DNA from: Lunularia cruciata
Taxonomy: Eukaryota; Streptophyta; Marchantiopsida; Lunulariales; Lunulariaceae
Assembly (NCBI GenBank): GCA_948567375.1
Contig: OX419755.1
Coordinates: forward strand, 53,028,291-53,092,290
Reading direction: 5' to 3'
DNA: 64,000 nucleotides
In this document: piece by piece, positions 13,396 through 26,300 of the stretch
Numbering within the stretch: the stretch's first letter is position 1
Layout of the letters: the number at the start of each line of letters is the position of its first letter
Notes under the pieces: generated by a model
Databases searched by the model: none
What the model saw: the letters and a program-made list of their open reading frames with translations, nothing else
Told to the model about the DNA's origin: nothing
Program-made: the position numbers and the translations under genes

Positions 13396-16300
13396 ATGTT
13401 CACTGACGGACTTGACCACGACGCTCTTCGGTGGATCAAAAAGGAGGTAATCAGTTCTGTTGCGTTGTGATGTTTCATTTTCAGCTCCAAGTTCTTTGTT
13501 CTTGATGAGGTTTCTTGACGTTGGGGCGATGTTGCTATCTTCACGTGAGCTCCCTGCGTCCTCCTTTCCTGGTGCATTACTTCACCTCGGGGGTTGCGGA
13601 CTGTGTGAAGCTCTGGTCTCCTATTATCACGCCTGTGGACTGGGTTGTCCCCTGTTGTAAGATTTTGTGCAGGACCTGGGACCTTGGCTCGGTGAATCAG
13701 GTATCTGTTTTCTAGGACATGAGTTCATATCTTGATCAGTGAAGCTTTATCATCCGTTTTACTACCTTGCCGCCAACATCGAAGAAGATATCTCGAACCA
13801 TCTCAGCCATCCGAGCGAACGGTTAGATAATTGTTCGTTCTTTTTGAGAAGCCGAGAGAGTAGGAATGCGGACTCGACGTAACATATACACCCACACGAG
13901 CCTCGGACAATTTGGAGCTGACTTTAGAAGCATACGAGTCCAGCTTACTTTAGAAGTTCAGATTCTTTGCGGTTGCGTCGGTCCCATGACTTGGGGTTTG
14001 GCTGGGTAAAGCATTGCTGTAATTTGAGTTGGACGTAGATTGAGGTCGATCGTTTAGCCAGAATATTCTCAGTCTACTTTGGATTTCCTGCATAGCCACC
14101 CCTATCGCCCCGCACTTCGACCAAGAAAGAGGGAGAGTCTACTCGAGGCGTAAACTCGCATGTGAGAACACTCTCCTCTATGCCTCGCGGGAACATGGTC
14201 TTCTCTATACCTCGCATCGCACTTTGACCAAGAAAGAGGGAGAGTCTACGCGAGGCGTAAACTCGCATGTGAGGACACTCTTCTCTATGTCTCGCGGGAA
14301 CATGCTTTTTTCTGAACCTCGCATGGAGCAACTGATCTGGCACTTAGGCGTTTGCCGGCATGCGGGAATTGATCAGTTTGTCGACGGACACGACGGACTG
14401 GTCTTGGAGAGTCTACGCGAGTCGTACACTCGCATGCGAGTACAACTCCCCTCTATGCGGAGGAACATGCTTTCCTCTCGTCAATCGCCTCACATGGGAC
14501 GATTGATCTGCACGTAGGCGTTTACTCGCATGCGGCGAGTGATCAGTTTTCTCGACGGACTCGTCTTGATCAGTTTCCCTGAAGGCCTCGTTACGTTTCA
14601 GGCAGGCCCTCGTTGCACGCATTAGGCAGGGCTCATGGACACTTTTCTTTCTCTGTTAACACTTGTGATCTGTTTACAGGAGACTCTTGATCAGTTGCAT
14701 TGCTTCTACAGTTATCAGGATATTTTAACCATCTACATTAATAAGTCTTAAAGCACAGGGTCAAGAGTTTGTGATTGACAAGACCCTCTGCTGCTGCTGC
14801 TGTAAAGCGAATACTGGTGATTCGGTAGGAAGGTCCTTTCTGTCCTGGAAGATTGTGAAGGAAGACTGCAATGAACCGCATGTCCTGGAGCCCCCTGTAG
14901 CAGGATAAGTATATCAATATCATCCCTGCAGCACAGGATACGTAAAGGTCGTTGTTCCGGATTCCTCAGTGCCATAGGACTCTGCAGCAAGACATTTTAC
15001 GTTGTATAAAGTACGAGGAAGTTCAAGGGTTGATCAAAATCATCTTTCTGATTTTATCGGGTTAAATTGAGGTCATCATTCTTTTCGTGTAATAAAGCTT
15101 GACTATTTCCTCCACTGAACAATACGACCAATAAATTTAGGAATGGAGCCGGGCTGTTTACAACGGGTTCTATATTTCATTACGCAATATGAGCAGTAAT
15201 ATAGAAAGAGATTTAAAAAGCTTGGCTGTTCTATGGATTCATGAACCTTACTCATGCTAGGAGGAAAGCGTTAAAATCATGAGAAGACATTTTTCTCTTT
15301 TAGTTCAGTTTCACTGCTGTCAAGCTCCTGTTTCTGTACTCATGTATACTTTCCTGCTTACTGTGTGCTAGTGCAACCCCTTCTTTTAGTAGACGCTCAT
15401 CGTCCTCAGCTGGTACCCTCAGATAAAACGTAGACATTGACAGCAGCAACTTCATCAGCCTTGGAAGTGAAGTGTTGCTTGATTGTATTACATGACTTAT
15501 GAATCTTTTGTTGTTTCCAGGAACACGTTGTGGTATCCAATCCGTCTACTCCAGGAACACTTAGCCCAAGTCTTAGCCGAGAACCTCCCGTGTTCACTGG
15601 TCGAAACAGGAATTCCAACTGGGGTCTGCCGCCCTCGCAGCTTGCAAATGTGCATCTCCACTCCGGTCTCCTCCGAGGAACATATACAAATCAGAGCGCA
15701 AGTACAAATGAAGACTTGGAGGAGAGTGTTGGCTCAATCTCGGGAGGAGTTCACGACTCGTATGACTCAGATGATTCAGATGACTCGGGTGGTTCCTCCT
15801 TCCCGCAGAGCCCACGCAGGAACGGTGCTGGTGCAAATGGGGATACCAACGGAGTCCATCACCGACAACTAGATCACCGGTATGATAACCCTAAAAGATT
15901 TGACGATTCATTTGGTAAAAAACCTTTGCCCTATACTCACGGAGATAGTAATGGTGCTTCAGAGAGGCCTTTGCCCGAACTCACGCAGGACCTAGACGAC
16001 CGTGAAGCAGAATCTAGGGGCTTTTATTATGAACATGAGCAGCAGACTCCCGGGTCCAAGATTGATAGCAACTTTTTATCAGAAACCCCGAAATCTCAGA
16101 CAAGAATAGTGATCAATGAGAAAGGTGAGGCCGAGTTCCAGGATTACAACCCTGAAAGCAATCAACAGATGCATTCGTCTGCACAGGAAAGCTTGAACAC
16201 GTTAGATGATAGAGTAACCAACGACAACAGCTACTATCGAAGCATAGATGGACGGGGTTTGCACAGCACTCGGTATTCTTCGGGAACCGAGTATTCGGAC

Positions 16301-17358
16301 GATGAGATCGTGAATGATGACCCTCAGAGATCACCTGCAGCAGCTGCCAAACGGACTAACTATCCAACCATCGATGTCGATGATTTATGCTACCCACAGA
16401 AATTAAACACCGAACCGAATGATCTAGGAGCTGGCATGCATGATTCTCGACTCAAACATGAGTACGCGGAGGTGTGTCACTCTCTACGCTGTACTCATCC
16501 CGGCGATGGTGGATATATATGGCGAGGATTTGCAGAAGTTATCTATTTTCTATGAGTCTCGATATTATTTCCATGTTAATTTTGTACTTCCATTCTAGGC
16601 AATTTGTTCCACCAGCTCTTGAGAGTTTTGTTCACTGGTCACTCATGCTTTTGGGATTTCCATTGAGTTTGGTTGGTCTTGGTAGCGACGTCGCTTATCC
16701 TAGTATTCAAGACCTTGATAGACCAAGCCGGACATGAAGCGGTGGCAGGTCTAGTAGCGTACTCTTTCTTTTCCTCATCTATTGGCACTTTGTTATTAGT
16801 ATCTACCCAACGAAGAGTGGGAGCACGTCATTAGGTAGGTTGCCTTCCTCCTTTTGCTGCAGGTATCTTGAGCCTCTTTTTACGAGTTAGGATATCGGAT
16901 GCTACGCAGGGGAAATTGAACAGAAGTGTGGAGAAGGCAGGGAACAATCAACCTCACGCAAGATGGCTCTCTGAATCCGATTTGCAATTTCAGGTGAACT
17001 TGCAGATCATGGAAGTCGCGTCACAAGGTTGATGAAATAATGCCAGAAAATTGTGCGACGTGTTGGTCTTTACCTGTCTCTGATCCTCGCCTTAAGTGAT
17101 TGTCCCAAGTATTGACTCTCTAGCTTGTTATGTCCAGGCAACTCTTGGTGGTGATGGAATTCGTCGAAGTCGTTCCGACAGTGTTGGCCTCCCCCCCAGT
17201 GCCCCCCCAATGTTGGCATCAATGGTCGTAGAGCCACAAGTTGAAGTTGGCGCTCCAATTCCTGCGTTCTCTGTTTCGAAGTCATCAGTGCCGGCATTCA
17301 GTTTTGATACCGAAGATAAGCACAGCGGACCTCTCCGACCTGCTGAACCGAGCGTTAG
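13396..17358 (+). CDS. large gene, exons 1-3: start motif and disordered N-terminus
   Basis: Exon 1 encodes only 17 residues; its ATG sits in a good context (CAGCCATGTT) and its MFTDGLD opening is the family's hallmark, which decides the start. Exon 2 (951 nt, 317 residues) is rich in Ser, Asp, Asn and Gln, with a DSYDSDDSDDSGGSS acidic run near its residue 75, and is likely disordered. Exon 3 encodes a segment with PPSAPPML, comparable to the PSAPPF patch I recall in the family. Exon 3 ends in phase 2 (AG), which fits the single base T that opens exon 4 at 26,001. An extra exon hidden in the 8.6-kb intron is therefore not required, though not excluded. Confidence 0.85.
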
Positions 17359-20300
17359 GTATTGCCCTGTACCTGTTGACACTCCGTTGCGATAGACTAG
17401 AAATACTTCTCATACATCAAATAAGGATTCAGCTCAAGGACCTACAGCTTACCTCATGTTAGACCATTGAGTATGAGACTATGGACATAACGTAAATATC
17501 ATATCCTGGATCCCCCGTTCTTCGAACGGCTTTTGCTCCCATCTGTCGAATATCATATCCTGACTTGAAATGTGAGTAGTTTTCTCATTCCTTAAGTGTT
17601 AACTTCAAGATTCAGGAGATGATGTCCATGTGTGTGACGTGATACGATGACATGTCTATTAGTTGCAGTCAATGTGCATTACAATCTGCCTGATTTTAGT
17701 ACCCAGCATGTGTGCCTATCTTCGATGGAAATACGGAGGAGATATATCTTCAATCTCGCCTTATTCTAAAGAGACATAAGATAATAATTTCTGTCGACAG
17801 AGATATCTAAAGACGCTGTTAATCTTTTGTGGACGGGACAAACATGGTGTATGTTTGCCATGTTTTATCCATGGGCCACATCTGCTGGGTAATGAAGAGC
17901 ATCATATACTGGTGGCATGTCGCATGATATACTAGCTCCTACACGACAAGATCTTTCTACTTGGAGGGTAATGTCGTTAATTTCCTTACCACTTAACACT
18001 ATCGTGAGGCAAGCCGCCATTTCTCAAGGTTACATTTGCTCGCACTAAACCTTGGTCGCAGGTACGTATTGAAAACACGGTTCTTGGATTCGCTAATTAT
18101 CGAGGTGACACATGTAAAAATAATGTGTAACCTTATAACCTCATAAAACCTTTCCCCGTTCATTTTCTGTATTGTTGAAAAACTCATGCCGACATAGACT
18201 ATACAGGGGTCAATCCCAGCTCATACACTCGCTCCGGGGACAATCTTGTAATTTTATGAGGCTCGGGCATTCCATGTTCTGTGGACAAACTTTTCATGCC
18301 AAGCCGTTGCTAGATCATATTTCACTGTCATAGTTCCATTTGCCCACACTTTGAAGGTACCGATGCATAAATAAACATCGTGCGAACCCTAGGTGCAGAC
18401 TTACGCATGCTTACCTCTCTATGTAACTGATAGGGTTGACGATCTTTCCCATCAAGAGTCAGAGTGAGTCCGGTCAGACGTGGGTATGGAACCGGGTTGT
18501 TTACAACGGGTTCTGTATTCCATTACGTAACATGTAGGAATCCCTCTCTGCGAGCAGACACGTAAACACATTGCATGCTTCGCTTCCAAATCTATATACC
18601 TGACAGTTATGCGGAATTTACTTTACTAGCATGAATTATCAGAGTCACGACCGGCGCAGGCGGGTTATTTTAACGGGTTCTGTATTCCACTATGCTCGTT
18701 GCATGTAATTGTAAAACTTAGAAAATGTTGTGGGACAGTCATTTACGGTTTCGATACAGTTGGTTGGTAGGGATAAAGGTCCCACATCCACACTCATCTG
18801 GGTTCGGGTTTGCAACGGGTCCTGTATTCCACTACTCAATATTAAACGTCGAGTGGGATGCCTAGATCACGCACAATGCACTTCTTGTCGAGTAGACTCA
18901 CGTCGGTATGGACCTACTTTCCAGGAACGAGTTTTAAATATATATTTTCATTGCCCAGAGTTCTGGATCCCCCGTTCTTCGAACGGCTTCTGCCCTCATG
19001 TCTGAGTATATTTTCATTTCATGAGTGCCTTGGCACTCATGAGTTTTTCGAGCAGAAACTCGGTACCTGGGGTACTGACACTTGCTCAGTTACTTCGGAA
19101 CTGCGTGAGGCACTGATGAAGTCGGATGTGTTTTAGTGGAGGTTTACTATGGCCGCCTTCTGCTTCCCTCAGTTTGTTTAGTGTCTCAGGACTAAAGCGT
19201 CCATAGCGCTTGCTGTGATATAATCTATCCAGTCCTTTGACGCGTCGCTCCTTCTCAGCCTAGAGACCATCCACTCTCTTCCCCTTCGCTCCAACTCACA
19301 TTTGTTGTTTTGTTTCATGGTTACTATACATGTTTTCTGTCCAGTCTGCCAATTTCAGTTCTCTTGATTGGTTTAGTTTTGACTCGTGGGTCTTCAATTA
19401 CAGCTTGTCTATTTCGCTACATGCTTTACTCAGCGCTGATCGATTACATGATGTATCTCTACTGCTGTTGATCAGGATATAGTGATATTCGTTTGTGCTA
19501 TACCTTGCATTTAATCTGTTAGGTTCTTTACCTTCTTTAGGGTTTCATTTCTCATCTCGATTTGCACGTATCATGCTTACATTTCATCGTTCATGCACTG
19601 CTTACTGGTGGTCAATTACATAATGTTTTATATTTCTCGCTTTCGTTTGAATAGCTGTTATCGATTTCAAGTTGTTTACTAGTCCTCTAGACATATGTTA
19701 TTCTCAATTTGTTGCAATTATGCCTTTGCTTCAGGTTACATTCGATACATTCTACTTTATGGATCTATCACTATTCTAGCATTGTGCATAAAGTACACCT
19801 CGGTTATGATCATTTGCGTTTCATGAGTTCTGGATCGCCCGTTCCCAGAAAGGCTTCTGCTCTCATCTACCTATATGATGTTTACATTTCATATGCACAC
19901 CATTTGCACGTAATGAGTTCTGGATCCCCCGTTCTTTGAACGCCTTCTGCTCTCATGTCTGAAAATATTTTCATCTGCACACCATTTACTCTTAATGAGT
20001 TCTGGATCCCCTGTTCTTCGAACGGCTTCTGCTCTCATGTCCGAATATATTTTCAAGGTGTTATTCGTAACTTACTGGTGCCTCGAGATATTTCAGCTCA
20101 CCTTTCGGTCTGGTAGTAGAATGCCTCATGTACGAATTCAATGCGTCGTTCTGGACTAGTCCGAGGGTACTGCCTGAGATAATGTCCGAATATATTTTCA
20201 AGGTGTTATTCGTAACTTACTGGTGCCTCGAGGTATTTCAGCTCACCTTTCGGTCTGGTAGTAGAATGCCTCATGTACGAATTCAATGCGTCGTTCTGGA

Positions 20301-23300
20301 CTAGTCCGAGGGTACTGCCTGAGATAATGACGCGGGGTGTAGTAGCCGTGATGTTATTGTTTGTTGCAGATCTGGAAAATTTCAGCTGATTGTCTCAAAC
20401 CCGTCCTGTGGAATTTCAGATCGACCTGTGGACTTGGGGTAGATGAAGGTCAAGCGTCTACCAGGCAGATATCTCCGACTCACGCCGCTCCTATATATCT
20501 CAGGTTACACTCGATGCTACAAATTCTTACACCTGTTTCCCAGTACACCGTTGGTTTAGATTCAGTAAATGTCGAGCTGAATGAACAGTTCAAAATTGAA
20601 GAGTTCACTGAACACCTTCTTACGAGATGTGACTATGTATGTCAAGAAGAAAACTATAAATGCCACAGTTCTGAGTACCGGAAGTAATGTTCCTAATCAA
20701 CTAAATAATCGTACCAATGCTTATGAACATACATGCCTTGGCACTCATGAGTTTTCGAGCACAAACTTGGTAACAAGGGGTACTGACACTTGCTCAGCTA
20801 CATCGGCATGAGGCACTGATGAAGTTGCATGTGTTTTCGTGGAGGTTTACTGTGGCCGCCTTCTGCTTCCCTTTGCTGTTTAGTGTGTCAGGACTCAAGC
20901 GTCCGTAGTGCTTGTTGTGGTATACTTTATATCCTGTCCTCTTTCGCTTTGCTCTCGTTACCCTGTTACACTTCGACATGTCTCTGCGGCCGCACCATCC
21001 ATAAGCTCTCACATTGTTCCACTCCTCCATTCCCCAGCTAATTCCCTCACTATTATTTTTCCTTTGCTCTTTGCCTGATTCATGGTTCGACCTCTCGGGT
21101 CTACAGTGTTCCTACCCAACTCCAGCCCGCTTTTTTAATTTCCATCGTTCACGCACTGCTTACTGGCAGTTTATTACATAACGTTTCCTATTTCTCACAG
21201 TCGTTTGCATAGATGTTCTCGATGTCACGTTGTTTACTAGTCTGTTAGATACATGTTATTCTCAATTTGTTTGAATTATGCCTTTGCTTCAGGTTACATT
21301 CGATGCATTCTACCTTATGGATTTATCACTATTCTAGCATTGTGAATGATGTACATCTTGCTTATCGATCATTTGCATTTCATGGGTTCTGGATAACCCG
21401 TTCCCAGAATGGCTTCTGCTCTCATATACCTAAATACATCTCACGGTCCCAGAACGGCTTCTGCTCTCATATACCTAAATACATCTCACGGTCGTAGATC
21501 AAACCAGGTTTGGGTAAATATATTTACAAAGGCTTGTATATATAGTTTTTACTTGCTTTCAATACTAATATTTGTTTCCTTTCAGGCTCTAACCAGGTAT
21601 GTCTGTAGTCCCTTACCTTCTCCTGCTCACGATTTCATGTTCTCCCTTTGGATACTGATTTATTTGCATTGCACAGTCATTCTGCTTATTACTGTTGCTG
21701 CCCTTTGTTTGGATTTTAAGCTTCATACGGTACAGCTTTTCAGTTACCCTGAGCGGCACTGTTGGAAGCAACTGAGTTTGCCTTGGCACTCATTAGTTTT
21801 CGAGCAGAAACTCGGTACCAGGGGTTCTGACACTTGCTCAGAACTACTTCGGCACTGCACGAGGCACGGATGAAGTCGCATGTGTTTTATTGGAGGTTTA
21901 CTATGGCCGCCTTCTGCTTCCCTCAGTTTGTTTAGTGTCTCAGGACTCAAATCGTCCATAGCACTTGCTGTGATATACTCTATCTAGTCCTTTGATGCTT
22001 CGCTCCTTCTCAGCCTAGAGACCATCCACTCTCTTCCCCTTTGCTCCAACTCACATTTGTTGTTTTGTTTCATGGTTCCTATACATGTTTTCTGTCCAGT
22101 CTGCCAATTTCAGTCTCTTGATTGGTTTAGTTTTGACTCGTGGGTCTTCAATTACGGCTTGTCTATTTCGCTACATGCTTTACTCAGCGCTTATCGATTA
22201 CATGATGTATCTCTACTGCTGTTGATCAGGATATAGTGATATTTCGTTTGTGCTATACCTTGCATTTAATCTGTTAGGTTCTTTACCTTCTTTAGGGTTT
22301 CATTTCTCATCTCGATTTGCACATATTATGTTTACATTTCACTCATGAGTTTTCGAGCAGAAACTCGGAATGAGGAGTACTGACACTTGCTCAGCTACTT
22401 CAGCACTGATGAAGTCGCATGTGTTTTTGTGGAGGTTTACTATGGCCACCTTCTGCTTCCCTTTGCTGTTTAGTGTCTATGAGGACTCAAGCGTCCATAG
22501 CGCTTGTTATACTTTATATCCTGTCCTCTTTCGCTTTGCTCTCGTTACCCTGTTACCCTTCGATATGTCTCTGCAGCAGCACCATCCATATGCTCTCGCA
22601 TTGTTCCACTCCTCCATTCCCCAGCTATTTCCCTCCCTATTATTTTTCCTTCGCTCTGTGCCTGATTCATGCCCTAAACCTTCCCGTGTCTACAGTGTTC
22701 CTACCCAACTCCAGCCTACGTTTTAATTTCCATCGTTCACGCCTACTGGTGGTCAATTACATAACTTTTTATATTTCTCGCTTTCGTTTGCATAGCTGTT
22801 ATCGATTTCAAGTTGATTACTAGTCCTTTAGACACATGTTATTCTCAATTTGTTGCAATTATGCCTTTACTTCAGGTTACATCCTCGCTTTCGTTTGCAT
22901 AGCTGTTATCGATTTCAAGTTGATTACTAGTCCTTTAGACACATGTTATTCTCAATTTGTTGCAATTATGCCTTTACTTCAGGTTACATCCGATGCATTC
23001 TACTCTATGGATTTATCACTATTCTAGCATTGTGCATAAAGAACATCTTACTGATCATTTGCATTTCATGCGTTCTGGATCACCCGTTCCCAGAACGGCT
23101 TCTGCTCTCATCTACCTATATGATGTTTACATTTCATATGCACACCATTTGCACGGAATGAGTTCTGGATCCCCCGTTCTTTGAACGACTTCTGCTCTCA
23201 TGTTTGAATATATAATTAGCCATAATCCCGGAGGCCTGTATACCATACTGTTGTTTGGGAGTCCTTCTTGACTTCTGAATTCATATATATACTGTATACT

Positions 23301-26300
23301 TTATTTTTCTACTTATGCGGGAGTACTGTCTCGGTTTCTTTGCAGGCTGCATCTCAACTATGCGAGTTGCTATCTAACGGTTTCCACGTGACAGTTATTT
23401 CGCATTTCATTCGATGATGTTTCTCATATAGATATGCTGGTGTTTCAATATGTTTATTTCGATTCTGCCATTGCTTCAGGTTACCTTCGATGCATTCTCA
23501 CTTCAGGATTTCACTACTCTAGTCTTGCGTGTCGCTGACCTTCCCGTGCATTCTACCCTCGGGGTTACATATTCCTAGTGTTCAGTATCATGTACATATT
23601 GTTTATCGCTCATTGGCACTTCATGAGTTCTGGATAACCCGTTCCCAAAACGGCTTCCGTTCTCGTATACCTATATATACTGTATACTTCACCTTCACCT
23701 TCATTCACTTCACCTCTGCTTTTCCCGCTTCAGTTGACTCATCCCCTTCCCGTGCAGCGCTGAAGTTTTCTTGCTCCACTCTCGTATCACTAGCGAACCT
23801 CTGCTTGACTCTTTCTCATTATTGTGTCCTGGACTTTCTCTCTACTAATGAATGTTTGTGATTTCAGGGATCCATCAGGTGTGTCTCGATTTCTTCCCTC
23901 ATCTTACTCATGTGGATTCTTTTCTTTCTGGACTGATCCTCATTATACGGCTAAGACTCCATCGCTTACGTGGGTGCCTGCACTTTTGCTTGCCCTTGCT
24001 TTCCACACTTCCACCTCTGTTCCTTTTGACATTCCCATTACTTTTGAGTGGCACTTTAGGGGAGCAACCAAGTTTGCCTTGGCACTCATGAGTTTTCGAG
24101 CAGAAACTCGGTATGAGGGGTACTGACAATTGCTCAGCTCCTTCGGCACTGCGTGAGGCACTGATGAAGTCGCAGGTGTTTTCGTGAAGGTTTACTATGG
24201 CCGCCTTCTGCTTCCACTTTGCTGTTTAGCGTCTCAGGACTCAAGCGTCCATAGCGCTTGTTGTGATATACTTTATATCCTGCCCTTTTTCGCTTTGCTC
24301 TCGCTACCCTGTTACACTTAGACAGGTTTCTGCAGCCATACCATCCTATAGCTCCATTCCCCAGCTAATTCCCTCCCTATTATTTTTCTTGTTGTGATAT
24401 ACTTTATATCCTGCCCTTTTTCGCTTTGCTCTCGCTACCCTGTTACACTTCGACAGGTTTCTGCAGCCACACCATCCTATAGCTCCATTCCCCAGCTAAT
24501 TCCCTCCCTATTATTTTTCCTTCGCTCTTTGCCTGATTCATGGGACCTCTTGTGTATACAGTGTTCCTACCCGACTCCAGCCCAAGTTTTTTATTTTTAT
24601 CGTTCATGCACTGCTTACTGGCAGTCTTTTACATAGCGTTACCTATTTCTCGCAGTTGTTTGCATAGAGTTCTCAATTCCATGGTGGTTTACTAGTCTGT
24701 TAGCCATATGTTATTCTCAACTTGTTTCAATTATGGCTTTGCTTCAAGTTACATTCGATGCATTCTACCTTATGGATTTCTCACTATTCTAGCATTGTTA
24801 ATTATGTACATTTTGCTTATCGATCATGTGCTCCTCATGACTTCTGGATAACCCGTTCCCAGAACGGCATCTGTTCTCGTATACCTATATAATTAGCCAA
24901 ACATTGCCTTGGCACTCATGAGTTTTCAAGCAGAAACTTGGTATGAGGGGTACTGACAATTGCTCAGCTACTTCGGCACTGCGGGAGGCACTGATGAAGT
25001 AGCAAGTGTTTCCATGAAGGTTTACTATGGCCGTCTTCTGCATCCCTTTGCTGTTTAGCATCTCAGGACTCAAGCGGCCATAACGCTTGTTGCGATATAC
25101 TGTATATCGTGTCCTATCTCACCTCGCTCTCGTTACCCTGTTACACTTCGACAGGTATCTGCAGCCACACCATCCTATAGCTGTCGCATTGTTCCACTCC
25201 TCCATTCCCCAGCTAATTCCCTCCCTATTATTTTTCCTTCGCTCTTTGCCTGATTCATGGGTTCGACCTCTTGTGTATACTGTGTTCCTACCTGACTCCA
25301 GCCCACGTTTTTTATTTTTATCGTTCACGCACTGCTCACTGGCAGTCTTATACATAGCGTTACCTATTTCTTGCAGGCGTTTTCATAGAGTTCTCAATTT
25401 CACGGTGGATTACTAGTCTGTTAGCCATATGTTATTCTCAATTTGTCCCAATTATGCCTTTGCTTCAAGTTACATTCGATGCATTCTACCTTATGGATTT
25501 CTCACTATTCTAGCATTGTGAATCATGGACATCTTGCTTACCGATCATTTGCACTTTATGAGTTCTGGATAACCTGTTCCCAGAACGGCTTCTGTTCCCG
25601 TATACCTACATAATTAGCCAAACACTGCAGGATGTCTGTCCAGGTTTGGGACTTCTCTTACCAGATTGAGTGTAGAGGTCAGTAGATAAAAGCAATAAAC
25701 AATAAACCTATCCATAAAGATGCCGCCAAACACGGCGGCAACTTTATGGATAGGTTGGGCCTCTTATGAAAATATCGTCTATAAGGAGATAACAATCCGA
25801 AACAAAGAAAAATTTACAGAAATTTCAAATCTGATTTTTAGTTCGCAGAAGTTTCTATGAACAAGTCTTTATCTTCATTATGTGTACTGGAACCAGGGGA
25901 TAGATAACATAATGGAAGGACAACCAAACAGGTTTAGGGTTTAGCGAGCTCTTACGTGGTGTTTCTCACTTTCAGTAATCTGGTGCATGTTGTTGCGCAG
26001 TGGTCAATCTGCTTGGCAAGCCTTGATTGCATACGATGCCTGTGTGCGTCTATGTCTTGGGGCGTGGGCTAGAGGTTGTGCTGAAGCACCTGAGTTTTTG
26101 CAGGATGAATGCACTTTGCTACGGCACTCTTTCGGGTAATCTTATTCGTATCACTAAGCAGTTTACAAGTGTGAAAGTAGGTAGCATCTGGTCGGCTTGT
26201 GGAGCGATTGTTCACTTAAAGTAGATTGCAGGCGAAAATGTCTTCGTGGTTCAGCCAGTTAAGCACTCTTTTGGGTGTTTGCGTAGATTGCAGCAGCTTC

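Larger units (their letters stand above)
17359..26000. repeat. 8.6-kb intron 3 filled by composite repeat units
   Basis: The intron has no conserved exon. From about 19.0 kb it is built of a recurring series. Block A starts TGCCTTGGCACTCATGAG and contains the imperfect inverted repeat GAGTTTTCGAGCAGAAACTC. Block B is a CT-rich stretch ending near CCTACCCAACTCCAGCC. Block C starts TTATTCTCAATTTGTTGCAA. Block D is the hairpin element. Block A begins near 19,027, 20,734, 21,779, 22,332, 24,075 and 24,905; the last two units are head to tail. All copies have the same orientation. Divergence is a few per cent to perhaps 15 per cent by eye. No transposase or RT frame is visible. Confidence 0.85.

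Noticed and set aside
13168..13577. Minus-strand open frames near the start of the large gene
   Set aside because: They are antisense shadows of the 5' leader and exon 1; the plus-strand start is supported by the family's opening motif.
15483..15872. Alternative 129-codon frame overlapping exon 2
   Set aside because: It is a shifted reading of exon 2; the frame used has longer openness and joins exon 1 and exon 3 in phase.
17359..26000. Many 60-150 codon plus-strand frames in intron 3 (for example 21,409-21,873 and 22,419-22,823)
   Set aside because: They recur with each repeat unit in different frames, lack conserved motifs, and lie between phase-compatible exons.
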